From assembly GCF_001273755.1 (NCBI RefSeq), contig NZ_LGYA01000001.1, positions 4,275,299-4,339,298 of the forward strand: DNA of 64,000 bases. Reading direction: 5' to 3'. A model generated the notes under the pieces. It did not search any database. It saw only the letters and a program-made list of their open reading frames with translations, and was not told the origin of the DNA. Shown here piece after piece: positions 33,356-42,083 of this stretch. Both the position numbers and the translations under genes were made by a program. Origin of the DNA: Peribacillus butanolivorans. GTDB taxonomy: Bacteria > Bacillota > Bacilli > Bacillales > DSM-1321. Within the stretch, counting starts at the first letter, position 1, and the number at the start of each line of letters is the position of its first letter.

Positions 33356-35135
33356 ATACTCCTTTTTCGTTAAGTGGTATTGATATTTTCACTTGTGTTC
33401 CATGACCAGTTTCACTTTCAATAGAGAGGCTGGCATGACCATTATATATACCTTCTAGCCGTTCACTGATATTATAAAGGGCGGTTCCTGTTCCTTTATT
33501 CGATTTTACAGCATGTTTACCTAATTCATCTAATTTCTCGCTTGAAATCCCTTTCCCGTTATCTTCCACAACAATAAACATCATTTCGTTTTTAAAATAT
33601 ACATGAATGATAATTTCACCTTTGCTCTTCACATGTAGAAAGGCATGGTGTATCGCATTTTCAACAAGTGGCTGTAACGTAAATGGAGGCAATAGAACTT
33701 CTTTAAGACTTGGCTCAATTCGATACACGATATGATATTTATTTGGAAATCGGGCCTGCTCTAGTGATAAATAAGCGTTGACATGCTCTAATTCTTTTTC
33801 AAGCGGAATTAGTATTTGACGAGCACCTTGTAAATTGCTACGAAAAAAGGCACTTAGCTCCAACAATAAATTTCTTGCTTTCTCCACATCAGTCCGGCAT
33901 AAAACAGATATCGTGTTGATCGCATTAAACAAAAAATGAGGGTGGACTTGGGCCTGTAAAGCCTTGATTTCAGCATCCTTTAATAATTTCGTTTGCATTT
34001 CCGCTTCGGCTAGTTCCAATTGTGTGGAAAATAGTTTCGCCAACCCCTCAGCTAACTCTTGTTCTACTTGGCTTAATTTATCGGGATGCTTGAAATACAT
34101 CTTCAAAGTTCCGACCGTTTTCTGTTGGACTTGCAATGGCAGGACTACGGCAGCTTGCAATGGACAAAGTTCATGGAAACAATAAATATCCTTTCTTGTT
34201 TTAGCAATAATGATTTTGCCTTGTTCAAGGGCTTTTCTCGTTAAGCCTGTAGCTATTCCCTCCTTTGGGACATGGTGATCAGAAGCAGCACCCACATGAG
34301 CAAGGACACTATGTTCATTGGTTATGGCCACAGCGTCGGCTTCAGTCAGCCCCAAAATGATTTGTGCTATTTTCTTACAGGAAGTTTGATTTAATCCTTG
34401 TCTGAAATAAGGTAATGTCTGATCAGCAATCAAAAACGCAAGGTTCGTTTGTACAGCCCGTGTCCGTGCTTCATCCCTCATAGTGGATTGAATGATGAGC
34501 ATAAATAGCAAAGTGCCAAACCCGTTGATAATAATCATAGGGAGTCCGATTACTTCTACGAGCTCCCACGCCCTTTCAAATGGTTTAGCGGTTAATAGTA
34601 TAATGACCATTTGAATCGCTTCTAAGGCCATACAAATAGGAAGAGCAAACCAGGGAGTGATCATCCCATACTTTCGGCGCCTTTTACCCAAAAACCCCGA
34701 TAAGACTCCAGCCAAAATTGCTGCTATCGCACAAGCCCCCGCTGTAAAACCTCCAAGTGAATAACGGTGCAACCCAGCAATCAAACCGACACCTAAACCA
34801 ACAAATGGTCCCCCTAGCAAACCACCGATCGCTACTCCCATGATCCGCGTATTCGCAATAGCGTTATCGGGAGCTATCTCAGTATGCCAAACACTTTCTG
34901 GTATTACATGATTCCCAATTTCTATTCCTGTATAGTTACTTATAATTCCGAATGCCCCAAAAAGTGCTATGAGCATGATTTTCTTTGACATTTGATGTTC
35001 ATGACCAATCATTTGTCGAAAGGGTTTCATATAAGAAAGCAGGAATGCAGCTATCACAATAATCCCTACTTTTTCAATAAGCGACGGTAATAAATGAACC
35101 AAATCATTCACCCTTTTCATGGTTTTTTCATTCAT
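33318..35135 (-). CDS. LytS-type sensor histidine kinase
   Basis: 605 aa. An N-terminal 5TM-5TMR_LYT sensor with six or so helices (from VGIIVIAAFLLSYM; NTRIMGVAIGGLLGGPFVGL), then a GAF-like domain (ILGLTEADAVAITNEHSVLA), the His_kinase motif QVHPHFLFNAINTISVL with the phospho-His, and an ATPase domain with VEDNGKGIS and GTGTALYNISERL. It matches the architecture of Bacillus LytS and enteric BtsS. It senses an extracellular or membrane signal (pyruvate for BtsS) and phosphorylates the overlapping regulator. Confidence 0.85.
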   Translation of the reverse strand: MNEKTMKRVNDLVHLLPSLIEKVGIIVIAAFLLSYMKPFRQMIGHEHQMSKKIMLIALFGAFGIISNYTGIEIGNHVIPESVWHTEIAPDNAIANTRIMGVAIGGLLGGPFVGLGVGLIAGLHRYSLGGFTAGACAIAAILAGVLSGFLGKRRRKYGMITPWFALPICMALEAIQMVIILLTAKPFERAWELVEVIGLPMIIINGFGTLLFMLIIQSTMRDEARTRAVQTNLAFLIADQTLPYFRQGLNQTSCKKIAQIILGLTEADAVAITNEHSVLAHVGAASDHHVPKEGIATGLTRKALEQGKIIIAKTRKDIYCFHELCPLQAAVVLPLQVQQKTVGTLKMYFKHPDKLSQVEQELAEGLAKLFSTQLELAEAEMQTKLLKDAEIKALQAQVHPHFLFNAINTISVLCRTDVEKARNLLLELSAFFRSNLQGARQILIPLEKELEHVNAYLSLEQARFPNKYHIVYRIEPSLKEVLLPPFTLQPLVENAIHHAFLHVKSKGEIIIHVYFKNEMMFIVVEDNGKGISSEKLDELGKHAVKSNKGTGTALYNISERLEGIYNGHASLSIESETGHGTQVKISIPLNEKGVYVNDDESIYRRR

Positions 35136-35304
35136 CTTACAATAGCTAAGAAATCATTGTCGAATCTGGTTTTACGTTAGCTACTTAATAGTCATAGGGA
35201 CTCCCCCATGAACCTGAGACCAGTTATTCCTCGGGCACACGCGATTCCTAACTTCCTAACTACGTGCATACATAAAACTCCTGCTAGTATTTTTGGAATG
35301 GAAA

Positions 35305-35339
35305 AGACGATTTTACCTAATCCAAGGGGAAAATCGTCT
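35305..35339 (-). terminator. Terminator of the LysR gene
   Basis: AGACGATTTT and AAAATCGTCT with an inner ACC/GGG pair; the minus side continues TTCCATTCC. It is about 125 nt downstream of the LysR gene. The remainder of 35136-35464 has no gene that I can support. Confidence 0.5.
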
Positions 35340-35464
35340 GTTTGCTATTATTTCTTGCATGTTCGGGACAGGCCCAAGTTTCAGCGATCCTTAATCATTT
35401 TATGTAAAGAGATATGATACCCCCAGACCTCCATATTGGCTCAGGAATGGTTCCATGCTTTTGC

Positions 35465-36337
35465 TTAAATCTGTTTAACCGTACATTCATGATGAGCTTC
35501 AATTGTTTGTAAGAAGCTTTGCATGGAGTTTGTCAAATAAGCATCTTTACGGTGAATGAAGACAGTCGAAATATTGCCGTACTCTTCTGGAATTGCATGA
35601 ACATGCACATTTTCATTGGCTGCAAGGTGATTTACCGCTGATTGTGGTACGAGGGTTATGCCAAGGCCGAGTGTTACGCTGGTTAAGATGGTCTCTAATA
35701 CATTGAACTCCATAATCCTTTTAGGCATCACTTCTTCTTCTTTCAACCATTGTTCTAGTTTAGAGCGATATCCACACCCCTGACTGAATACTAAAATTGG
35801 TTCTGTTAAAAATTCTTCAAGGTTGAATGTTTCATTTCTTGTAACTAAAACAAGTTTTTCTGTACATACATCGTACGGCTGAATGAGTGGATGTTTAATC
35901 GGCCCTGTAACAAAAGCGCCATCTAGCCTATGTTCAATTACATCTTTAATTAAATCCTCTGTTAACCCAGCCTTTATGGACAAATCGACATTTGGGTACT
36001 GTTTATGATAAGAGGCTAGAATCTTAGGAAGACCGCTGACCGTTTCAACTGTACCGATGTTCAATATCCCTGTAGGTGTTTCACTATCCAGGAATACTTG
36101 CTTGAGTTCTTCCATATCAAGCAAAATTTTATTTACATACTCTAGCATTTTTCGGGCCTCTGCAGTTAAAGACATACCACGTTTATGCCTATTGAATAAA
36201 GGCGTCCGTAACTCATGCTCCAGATGCTTAATCCTCGCCGTTACATTGGATTGGACGTAATTCAACTCAACAGCTGCCTTACTTATGCTTCCATATTTAG
36301 CGACGCACTGGAATATTTGCAAATCCCTCATTTCCAT
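35465..36337 (-). CDS. LysR-family regulator
   Basis: 290 aa with the N-terminal LysR HTH ([20 protein letters not shown] then [20 protein letters not shown]) and a C-terminal substrate-binding domain opening [15 protein letters not shown]. The start at 36337 follows GGGGGG with 8-nt spacing; an in-frame ATG at 36388 has no site. It is divergent from an EamA exporter with palindromes between, so it most likely controls that exporter and itself. It is close in style to the CysL/YwbI group, but the effector is unknown. Confidence 0.8.
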   Translation of the reverse strand: MEMRDLQIFQCVAKYGSISKAAVELNYVQSNVTARIKHLEHELRTPLFNRHKRGMSLTAEARKMLEYVNKILLDMEELKQVFLDSETPTGILNIGTVETVSGLPKILASYHKQYPNVDLSIKAGLTEDLIKDVIEHRLDGAFVTGPIKHPLIQPYDVCTEKLVLVTRNETFNLEEFLTEPILVFSQGCGYRSKLEQWLKEEEVMPKRIMEFNVLETILTSVTLGLGITLVPQSAVNHLAANENVHVHAIPEEYGNISTVFIHRKDAYLTNSMQSFLQTIEAHHECTVKQI

Positions 36338-36361
36338 ATAAGTGACCCCCCTTTCCAAAAT

Positions 36362-36376
36362 ATCATTAATAATGAT
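36362..36376. promoter_or_regulatory. Palindrome next to the LysR start
   Basis: ATCATTA-A-TAATGAT, a perfect 7-1-7 palindrome 25 bp upstream of the LysR start codon, is suited to autoregulation. Confidence 0.45.
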
Positions 36377-36392
36377 GGTTATATTCATTTTA

Positions 36393-36422
36393 AGTCATTT
36401 TACATGATAATGACTTTATCAT
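36393..36422. promoter_or_regulatory. Overlapping inverted repeats, LysR operator candidate
   Basis: AGTCATT-N9-AATGACT (36393-36415) overlaps ATGATAA-N5-TTATCAT (36404-36422). Both are perfect and lie about 55-80 bp upstream of the exporter start. The two overlapping palindromes cannot be fully bound at once. Confidence 0.5.
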
Positions 36423-36475
36423 AAGGTGTGTATAGGAATTTAATCAATCATTATTTTTTTGAGGGGAAGCTTTTA

Positions 36476-37441
36476 ATGAAGAAAAATCAAGTTTTAATCG
36501 GTGCACTTTTATGTTTGACAGCCAGTATTTCTTGGGGAGCCATGTTTCCAGTTGCAGAAAGGGCACTAAGGTATATTGATCCTATTTATTTCTCTTTTCT
36601 GCGATATTTAGCTGTTAGCATAATTTTAGGGATATTGCTTTTAATTAAAGAGGGAAAGAAGTCTTTTTGCTTGGAAGGTAAAGGAAAGAATTTATTGTTT
36701 TTTGGAACGATGGCGTTTACAGTATACAATTTTCTCATTTTCTCAGGTCAAGACTTACTGGGCCATAACGGGGTAATTGTTGCTTCCATCATGGAATCAT
36801 TAATGCCTATGATTTCAATTATGATAATGTGGGTTTTCAAAAATGCAAGACCCATGAAATATACCATCGCCAGTATGCTCCTTGCCTTAATAGGGGCCAT
36901 TCTTGTTATTACCAATGGAAACTTATCATTCCTTTTTTTATTGAAAGACAGCATCATTCCTATCCTTTTCATTCTTATTGGGGTTATAGGATGGGTTATA
37001 TATACGATGGGCGGCAACCAGTTTAGTGGATGGTCAACACTCCGCTATTCAACTTTAACGTGCATTTTAGGAACATCTGTATCAGGAATCATAACATTCT
37101 TTGCAACTGTCCTGGGCCTGTCCGTCCCTACAGCAGAGGTTATCCAATCCATTTATGGCGAGATGATTTTTATGATTATTTTCCCCGGAGCCATAGCACT
37201 ATTAAGCTGGAATTTAGGTATTAAACTTTTAACTCCCATTAATGGAATTCTATTTATCAATGTAGTTCCGATAACCACGTTAGTCATTGTATTTATCCAA
37301 GGGGGATCACTTTCATCATTCGAATTACTGGGAACTTTTTTAGTGATATATGCATTGATTCAAAACAATTATTATCAAAGAAAAAACTTGCCTTCCCAAG
37401 TTGAAGAATTGAATCCAAGGAAAGTAAAAAGAATCGCTTAA
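36476..37441 (+). CDS. EamA (DMT) family transporter
   Basis: 321 aa with ten hydrophobic helices and the duplicated EamA fold (LTASISWGAMFPVAERALRY; later LLSWNLGIKLLTPINGILFI). Members export amino acids or other small metabolites. ATG 36476 is preceded by GAGGGGAAG; the longer frame from 36428 is not supported. It is controlled, by position, by the divergent LysR gene. The substrate is not readable from sequence. Confidence 0.75.
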   Translation: MKKNQVLIGALLCLTASISWGAMFPVAERALRYIDPIYFSFLRYLAVSIILGILLLIKEGKKSFCLEGKGKNLLFFGTMAFTVYNFLIFSGQDLLGHNGVIVASIMESLMPMISIMIMWVFKNARPMKYTIASMLLALIGAILVITNGNLSFLFLLKDSIIPILFILIGVIGWVIYTMGGNQFSGWSTLRYSTLTCILGTSVSGIITFFATVLGLSVPTAEVIQSIYGEMIFMIIFPGAIALLSWNLGIKLLTPINGILFINVVPITTLVIVFIQGGSLSSFELLGTFLVIYALIQNNYYQRKNLPSQVEELNPRKVKRIA

Positions 37442-37477
37442 TTATAAAGGTACAAAACATCAATTGGGAGGACAACA

Positions 37478-37621
37478 ATGGATTACTTAACGCTTATGAT
37501 AATCTTTGGATTAGCTGTACTATGGGAATTGGCAACGATTAATAAGAATGTTAAAAAAATGAATAAGCAAAATGCAGAATTAATTAATCTATATAATGAT
37601 AGAAGTAAAAGAAATCAGTAA
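37478..37621 (+). CDS. 47-aa single-helix membrane protein
   Basis: MDYLTLMIIFGLAVLWELAT then INKNVKKMNKQNAELINLYN and DRSKRNQ. One N-terminal transmembrane helix is followed by a polar, probably coiled tail. GGGAGG lies 7 nt before the ATG. It follows the exporter by 36 nt and ends before a terminator, so it is in the same transcript. Function unknown. Confidence 0.65.
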   Translation: MDYLTLMIIFGLAVLWELATINKNVKKMNKQNAELINLYNDRSKRNQ

Positions 37622-37677
37622 TAATCAAAAATAGACTTTTGGTAGTGCCTGAAAGCAAAAGCACACGAATAATATGC

Positions 37678-37708
37678 AAAAAAGCCTATCATTTAGAGAG
37701 GCTTTTTT
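37678..37708. terminator. Bidirectional terminator
   Basis: AAAAAAGCCT and AGGCTTTTTT around an 11-nt loop, with T runs on both strands. It ends the exporter transcript and probably the opposing mutS2-like transcript as well. Confidence 0.8.
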
Positions 37709-37756
37709 GCACTTTGGTTTGATATAAAATGGTTTATTTACTGTCTCATGACCGTA

Positions 37757-39661
37757 CTATTCACCAAGTTTCTTCCGTATATCCGCTGCTACATTCTTCA
37801 ACGCCTTTTTGGATCCTCTTTCAAGGTCCCGCTTCAATTTTCTTTCTTTGTAACTGACAAATAAAGAATTCAGATCATAGCCTTCAGGATATAAATCGAT
37901 GGCTTTTATTTCAAGCTCCATTCTATTAACGTGAACCTCTATGAATGTATCTTCGAAAAGCACAACTACATTATTGTAAGAATCCATTTTTTTATATACA
38001 ATGCCATAACCATTCAGTTCAGTTAACTTTACCTTGTCTCCAACTTCAAATTCATACAATGCTTCCTTTGGAACCGCCGCTACTTTCGGTTTTTTGATTT
38101 TACCTTCTTGGATACGGTTCAAGTCATAGTCTTTATTCTCGATATAAAGCTTTGCCTTTTGCAAAACCTTTTCGCGCACATCCATTTTTTTCGCTATCCA
38201 AAGTGCGTTACTATCCCCTGACTTACCAATCACTATCTTATACATGGGCTCTAGTGTTTCACTATTGAACTGCATGGCCGCATTCATAAAATCACTGTGT
38301 ATTTCCGAATATCGTTTGATTTCACCATAATGGGTTGTTGCAACTGTTATGCAGCCCATTTGATAAAATTCCTCGAGTATTGCAATAGCTAGAGCTGCGC
38401 CTTCATTCGGTTCCGTCCCGCTCCCTATTTCATCGAATAAAAGCAATGAATTATTGGTTGATGCACTCATAATATCTGAGATGTTTTTCATATGTGATGA
38501 AAAAGTACTGAGCGCATTTTCAATACTTTGATTATCGCCAATATCGACAAATACTTGATCAAAGACTGCAAGTTCCGTCCCCACGTTTCCTGCAACATGA
38601 AACCCTGACATAACAGCCAATGTAAGGATACCGATTGTTTTCAGGACCACTGTTTTACCGCCGGCATTAGGACCTGTAATAATCAAGCTGCGATAGTCCT
38701 TACCTATCTCAAAATCCAAAGGTACGCTATTTTGGGGCAAAAGAGGATGTTTACAACTTTTCAACTGAATATAACCATGATTATTGATCTTCGGTTCAAT
38801 GGCATCCATGCTTTTACTGAACTTTGCTTTTGCGAAAATCATGTCGTATTGACTGATTAGTTCTATATTTATTTTTATTGGTTTCAGTTCCTCGTAAATC
38901 GTACCGGATAGAGTTGCTAAAAGTTGATACACTTCCATCGATTCTTCAGCTTTTAAACTCGCTAATTCTACATTTAATTTGGTCACAGATGCTGGTTCAA
39001 TGAACACTGTTGCCCCTTTAGATGATACTTCCACGATTGTTCCAGCCACCTGATTTTTATAAGAAGCTTTAATGGGGATCGTAAAGCGATCATCTTTTTT
39101 ACTGATAAAAAACTCCTGAATGAACTCTTTGTTGGCTCCACTCTTTAAGAATTTATTTAAGCGTTCCTCTATTTTAGATTCTGTCTTAACTATTTGGTTT
39201 CGAATTCGCTTCAAATCCTTACTCGCTTCGGAAACAACCATATTTCCTTTTATAACGAATTGAATATCTTCTTCAATACTCCTGAATTCAGTCATGGAGT
39301 GAGCATAGGCATGCAATGTGGGTGCGAAGAATTCTTTATCGTTCATAAATTTCTTAATATTCCTGCAGCCTCTTAAGAAATCTGCTATTGCAACTAACTC
39401 TGATGGTTCTAAAATCATTCCTTTTTCTAGCTTTTCAATTTGGTATCCAACATTAGATATGCCTTTTAAGGGAATATGGTTTTCAGCATTCAGTAAATTC
39501 CTCGCCTCAGTCGTCTCGTTTAAACGAATTTTAACCACATTCAGCTGAGTACTTGGCTGAAGCCGATCCAACAACGCTTTTCCTAAACCACTTACGCAAT
39601 GGTTTTTCACCATTTCTTTCAGTTCTATATATTGTAATTTTTCATATGTCATCTTATTCAT
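37757..39661 (-). CDS. MutS2-like ATPase lacking the Smr nuclease domain
   Basis: 634 aa. A MutS2-type clamp/core (residues 1-300; CVSGLGKALLDRLQPSTQLN and IEPASVTKLNVELASLKAEE), an ABC ATPase with Walker A GPNAGGKT (330-337), Walker B LLLFDEIGSGTEP (406-418) and ATTHYGEIK, then a KOW-like module (YEFEVGDKVKLTELNGYGIV) ending LKNVAADIRKKLGE. B. subtilis MutS2 is 785 aa with a C-terminal Smr domain; that domain is absent here. MutS2 is known to recognise and split collided ribosomes. The start at 39661 follows AAGGAGG. A long structured leader with a terminator precedes it. Confidence 0.8.
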   Translation of the reverse strand: MNKMTYEKLQYIELKEMVKNHCVSGLGKALLDRLQPSTQLNVVKIRLNETTEARNLLNAENHIPLKGISNVGYQIEKLEKGMILEPSELVAIADFLRGCRNIKKFMNDKEFFAPTLHAYAHSMTEFRSIEEDIQFVIKGNMVVSEASKDLKRIRNQIVKTESKIEERLNKFLKSGANKEFIQEFFISKKDDRFTIPIKASYKNQVAGTIVEVSSKGATVFIEPASVTKLNVELASLKAEESMEVYQLLATLSGTIYEELKPIKINIELISQYDMIFAKAKFSKSMDAIEPKINNHGYIQLKSCKHPLLPQNSVPLDFEIGKDYRSLIITGPNAGGKTVVLKTIGILTLAVMSGFHVAGNVGTELAVFDQVFVDIGDNQSIENALSTFSSHMKNISDIMSASTNNSLLLFDEIGSGTEPNEGAALAIAILEEFYQMGCITVATTHYGEIKRYSEIHSDFMNAAMQFNSETLEPMYKIVIGKSGDSNALWIAKKMDVREKVLQKAKLYIENKDYDLNRIQEGKIKKPKVAAVPKEALYEFEVGDKVKLTELNGYGIVYKKMDSYNNVVVLFEDTFIEVHVNRMELEIKAIDLYPEGYDLNSLFVSYKERKLKRDLERGSKKALKNVAADIRKKLGE

Positions 39662-39714
39662 TATGATTGCCTCCTTGAATGAGTGAGAGATTAAAAATCC
39701 TCGATTCCAAAAAA

Positions 39715-39798
39715 ATGCCCGCAAAAGTCCTCCTACCTTTACAAATGAACAGGCTGCATTGACAGCCATTCATTTGAGTAGAAAGCTCCTGCGGGCAT
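39715..39798 (-). terminator. Branched terminator in the mutS2-like leader
   Basis: On the minus strand ATGCCCGCA (39798-39790) pairs with TGCGGGCAT (39723-39715), followed directly by a run of T. Inside is a second hairpin, CAAATGAA/TTCATTTG with GGCTG/CAGCC. It ends 54 nt before the start codon. Confidence 0.7.
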
Positions 39799-39865
39799 CG
39801 GCCTTATAGATAATAAGGACCTTTATCGATAACAAAATTGGCAGATCAAATAGACCTACTTACAA

Positions 39866-39904
39866 CGAAAAAGCATGGCAGGACAAATCCCACCATGCTT
39901 TTCG
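39866..39904 (-). terminator. Upstream hairpin with T run in the leader
   Basis: CGAAAAGCATGG and CCATGCTTTTTCG with inner GGG/CCC-type pairing. On the minus strand the 3' arm ends in TTTTT, so it could be an additional early terminator or a pause site. Confidence 0.5.
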
Positions 39905-40043
39905 TCGTAACACCTTTATGTTACACGATTATGGAAAAGGAAGCAGTCTTAAGGTAGGTATTTACAGTGCATATTTACACTGTAAAAAAAGGTACACTTA
40001 ATGCACTGATAAACCAGTGATTAAAAAACCTTATTCAACTAAA

Positions 40044-40067
40044 TTAGTTGATACCTACTCCCGACAT
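40044..40067 (-). CDS. Leader peptide MSGVGIN
   Basis: Seven codons, ATG to TAA, about 25 nt after the predicted transcription start, with an AAAGGTG site about 12 nt upstream. The codons for Val-Gly-Ile lie on leader segment A, so a ribosome stalled here would free segment B. Confidence 0.5.
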   Translation of the reverse strand: MSGVGIN

Positions 40068-40098
40068 AAAACACCACACCTTTTCTTAGATTGGAAAA

Positions 40099-40127
40099 AT
40101 TATACCATATCAGTAAAAAAGAGTCAA
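40099..40127 (-). promoter_or_regulatory. SigA promoter of the mutS2-like gene
   Basis: On the minus strand TTGACT, a 17-nt spacer and a perfect TATAAT. The transcript would start near 40092. Confidence 0.75.
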
Positions 40128-40264
40128 TAAAATTCAATAACCATACAGAGAAAATATTTATTACCGTAAATTTACAGCTAGATAGGAAAGCCAAATATTC
40201 AGGCAAAAAAACTGATGCAGTGCAAAACTTATCAATTACAAATACAATACTGGATTAAAAAGAG

Positions 40265-40313
40265 AAAAAACTGAGCCAACCCCACTTTATATGGTTTTTG
40301 GTATCAGTTTTTT
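40265..40313. terminator. Terminator of the nucleoside operon
   Basis: AAAAAACTGA and TCAGTTTTTT flank an inner CCAA/TTGG stem, with T runs on both strands. It is 36 nt past the adenine deaminase stop. Confidence 0.75.
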
Positions 40314-40348
40314 CCCTGATTTAATGTTGAAATGATTTATATACTAAA

Positions 40349-42067
40349 CTAATCCTCATCACTTACTATAAGAGGGACAATTTTCCCTTCATTTACGTTG
40401 ATTAATCCATGGTCAGTTATTTTTAGAGCCGGGCTGACAGGAAGCGATAAAGTGCTCAAGGACATAATTACATTGTAATGTTCATATCCTAACGACTTAA
40501 GTGCATTAGTTAGATGCTGAACCTGTTCCGATACAATGTCTAATGGCTCTTCCGAAAGAATTCCTCCTACCGGGAGAGGAATCATGGAAAGGACTTTACC
40601 ATCTTCTACGCAACAGACTCCGCCTTGCTTCCTTATTACTTCGTTAGCGGCAATCAGCATATCCTGCTTATTGCGACCAATCACCAATAGATTATGGTTA
40701 TCATGGGAATAGGTGGTGGCGACTGCTCCCCGCTTTAAAACATCCCCTGTGATTAACCCATGCGCACGATTACCGTTTTTTCCGTATCGTTCAAATGTTG
40801 CGATTAAACCGTAAGAGCTTTCTTCCCAGCATAACTTACCATCTCTTATATCAAGCATATCATGTGTTTCACTTGTAAAAGTTGAACCATTCTGCACGTT
40901 TATAATGCGGCATTTGCAACGGTCATGCTTGTGTGAAAGTGGGACATCAAAATCGTCTTCTGTAAGTGCCTCAAGCTTCACACTTTGATAAAACTCCTCA
41001 GGAAATTGTCTCTCCTTTACTACTTGCATATATGGCTGTGAAGATTCATAAACAAGCTCACCTTTTTTGTATACTTGTTCAATGTCAAAGTTTTCCAAGT
41101 TTGATACCAGCAGAAAGTCAGCCACTTTCCCTGGTGCAATGGTACCCCGGTCATACATTCTCATCCGCTGTGCAGGTGTGTAAGTGCACGCATAAATGGC
41201 TTTTTCCGGAGACAAGCCCATTTGAATCGCTTTCTTTAAAAGGACATTGAGATGTCCTCTTTTTTGAAGAGAGTCAGTCATAACATCATCGGTGACAAAG
41301 CAGAAATGTTCATCTACTTGTTTTTCCTTTAAGTAATCGATAACTTCTTTAGTCATTGATTTTTCTTGAATCTCAAGAAACATACCAGCAGCAATCCTAG
41401 CATCCATTCCTTCCACTGTTTGGTGGGTGTGATCTGAATTTACTCCGGCATATGCTATCTTTTGTAAGTCTAAATCGAGCAGTTTCGGAACATGCCCCTC
41501 TATTATTAAATCGGGATAACGAGAACGGATATGAGACAAAATCTGATTCGTTTTACAATCCGGGTCGGAAATAATCTCATAGTAGTTCATGATTTCACCC
41601 AGACATTTAATGTCTTCTGTTTGGATCAATTCATCTATGTCGCTAATTTCAATAGAACCGCCTGTTGTTTCCATCGACGTCGCAGGAACAGAACTCGGGA
41701 TTGCATAAAACATATCTGCTACGCACTCTTTACTCGCTTTAATCATTTCCTTAACACCTGATATTCCGAATATATTGGCCATTTCATGTGGTTCCGGCAC
41801 AATAGTGGTCACGCCATTTTTGATTACCCCATAGGAAAACGTGGACGGCGTTACCATCGTACTTTCAATGTGTAAATGGATATCAATCAGACCTGGAACC
41901 ATATACTTACCATGCCCATCAATAATCTGATCCGGCTGGAAGGTCTCTATTTCCCGATCTCCAATATAATAAAACTTCCCGCCTTTGATAGCTGCATTTC
42001 CTTTAATAAATCTTTTAAAATAGCTGTTAAAAACGTAGATATCTCTTACCAGCACATCTATTTGCAT
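40349..42067 (-). CDS. ade: Adenine deaminase
   Basis: A 572-aa metal-dependent amidohydrolase converting adenine to hypoxanthine and ammonia. Metal-site motifs: VPGLIDIHLHIESTMVTPST (HxH, near 60), GVTTIVPEPHEMANI, EGHVP and HTHQTVEGMDAR. The C-terminal domain has SHDNHNLLVIGRNKQDML, VCCVEDGKVLSMIPLPVGGI and LPVSPALKITDHGLI, all diagnostic of bacterial Ade (two-iron or manganese enzymes). It is last in an operon with a Pot-type ABC importer and a nucleoside hydrolase, which would supply its adenine. Confidence 0.9.
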   Translation of the reverse strand: MQIDVLVRDIYVFNSYFKRFIKGNAAIKGGKFYYIGDREIETFQPDQIIDGHGKYMVPGLIDIHLHIESTMVTPSTFSYGVIKNGVTTIVPEPHEMANIFGISGVKEMIKASKECVADMFYAIPSSVPATSMETTGGSIEISDIDELIQTEDIKCLGEIMNYYEIISDPDCKTNQILSHIRSRYPDLIIEGHVPKLLDLDLQKIAYAGVNSDHTHQTVEGMDARIAAGMFLEIQEKSMTKEVIDYLKEKQVDEHFCFVTDDVMTDSLQKRGHLNVLLKKAIQMGLSPEKAIYACTYTPAQRMRMYDRGTIAPGKVADFLLVSNLENFDIEQVYKKGELVYESSQPYMQVVKERQFPEEFYQSVKLEALTEDDFDVPLSHKHDRCKCRIINVQNGSTFTSETHDMLDIRDGKLCWEESSYGLIATFERYGKNGNRAHGLITGDVLKRGAVATTYSHDNHNLLVIGRNKQDMLIAANEVIRKQGGVCCVEDGKVLSMIPLPVGGILSEEPLDIVSEQVQHLTNALKSLGYEHYNVIMSLSTLSLPVSPALKITDHGLINVNEGKIVPLIVSDED

Positions 42068-42083
42068 AACTTACCCTCCTAAG

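Larger units (their letters stand above)
39662..40092 (-). promoter_or_regulatory. Attenuator leader of the mutS2-like gene
   Basis: About 430 nt of 5' leader. In transcript order: leader ORF MSGVGIN (40067-40044), whose codons hold segment A (RNA GUAGGUAU, 40058-40051); hairpin 39986-39961; segment B (AUACCUACCUU, 39961-39951); hairpin 39904-39866; and the terminator 39798-39715, which contains segment C (AAGGUAGG, 39739-39732). A pairs with B over 8 nt, and B pairs with C over 8 nt. They overlap in B, so they exclude each other. B:C would break the terminator. This is the layout of a translation-coupled attenuator. All pairings were read by eye. Confidence 0.65.

Noticed and set aside
37757..39661. 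Canonical MutS2 endonuclease annotation
   Set aside because: The Smr domain that defines the nuclease part is absent, so a nuclease role is not supported.
39662..40092. T-box riboswitch before the mutS2-like gene
   Set aside because: No AGGGTGGNACCGCG T-box motif and no specifier loop are visible, and the gene is not amino-acid related. The leader-peptide attenuator model fits better.
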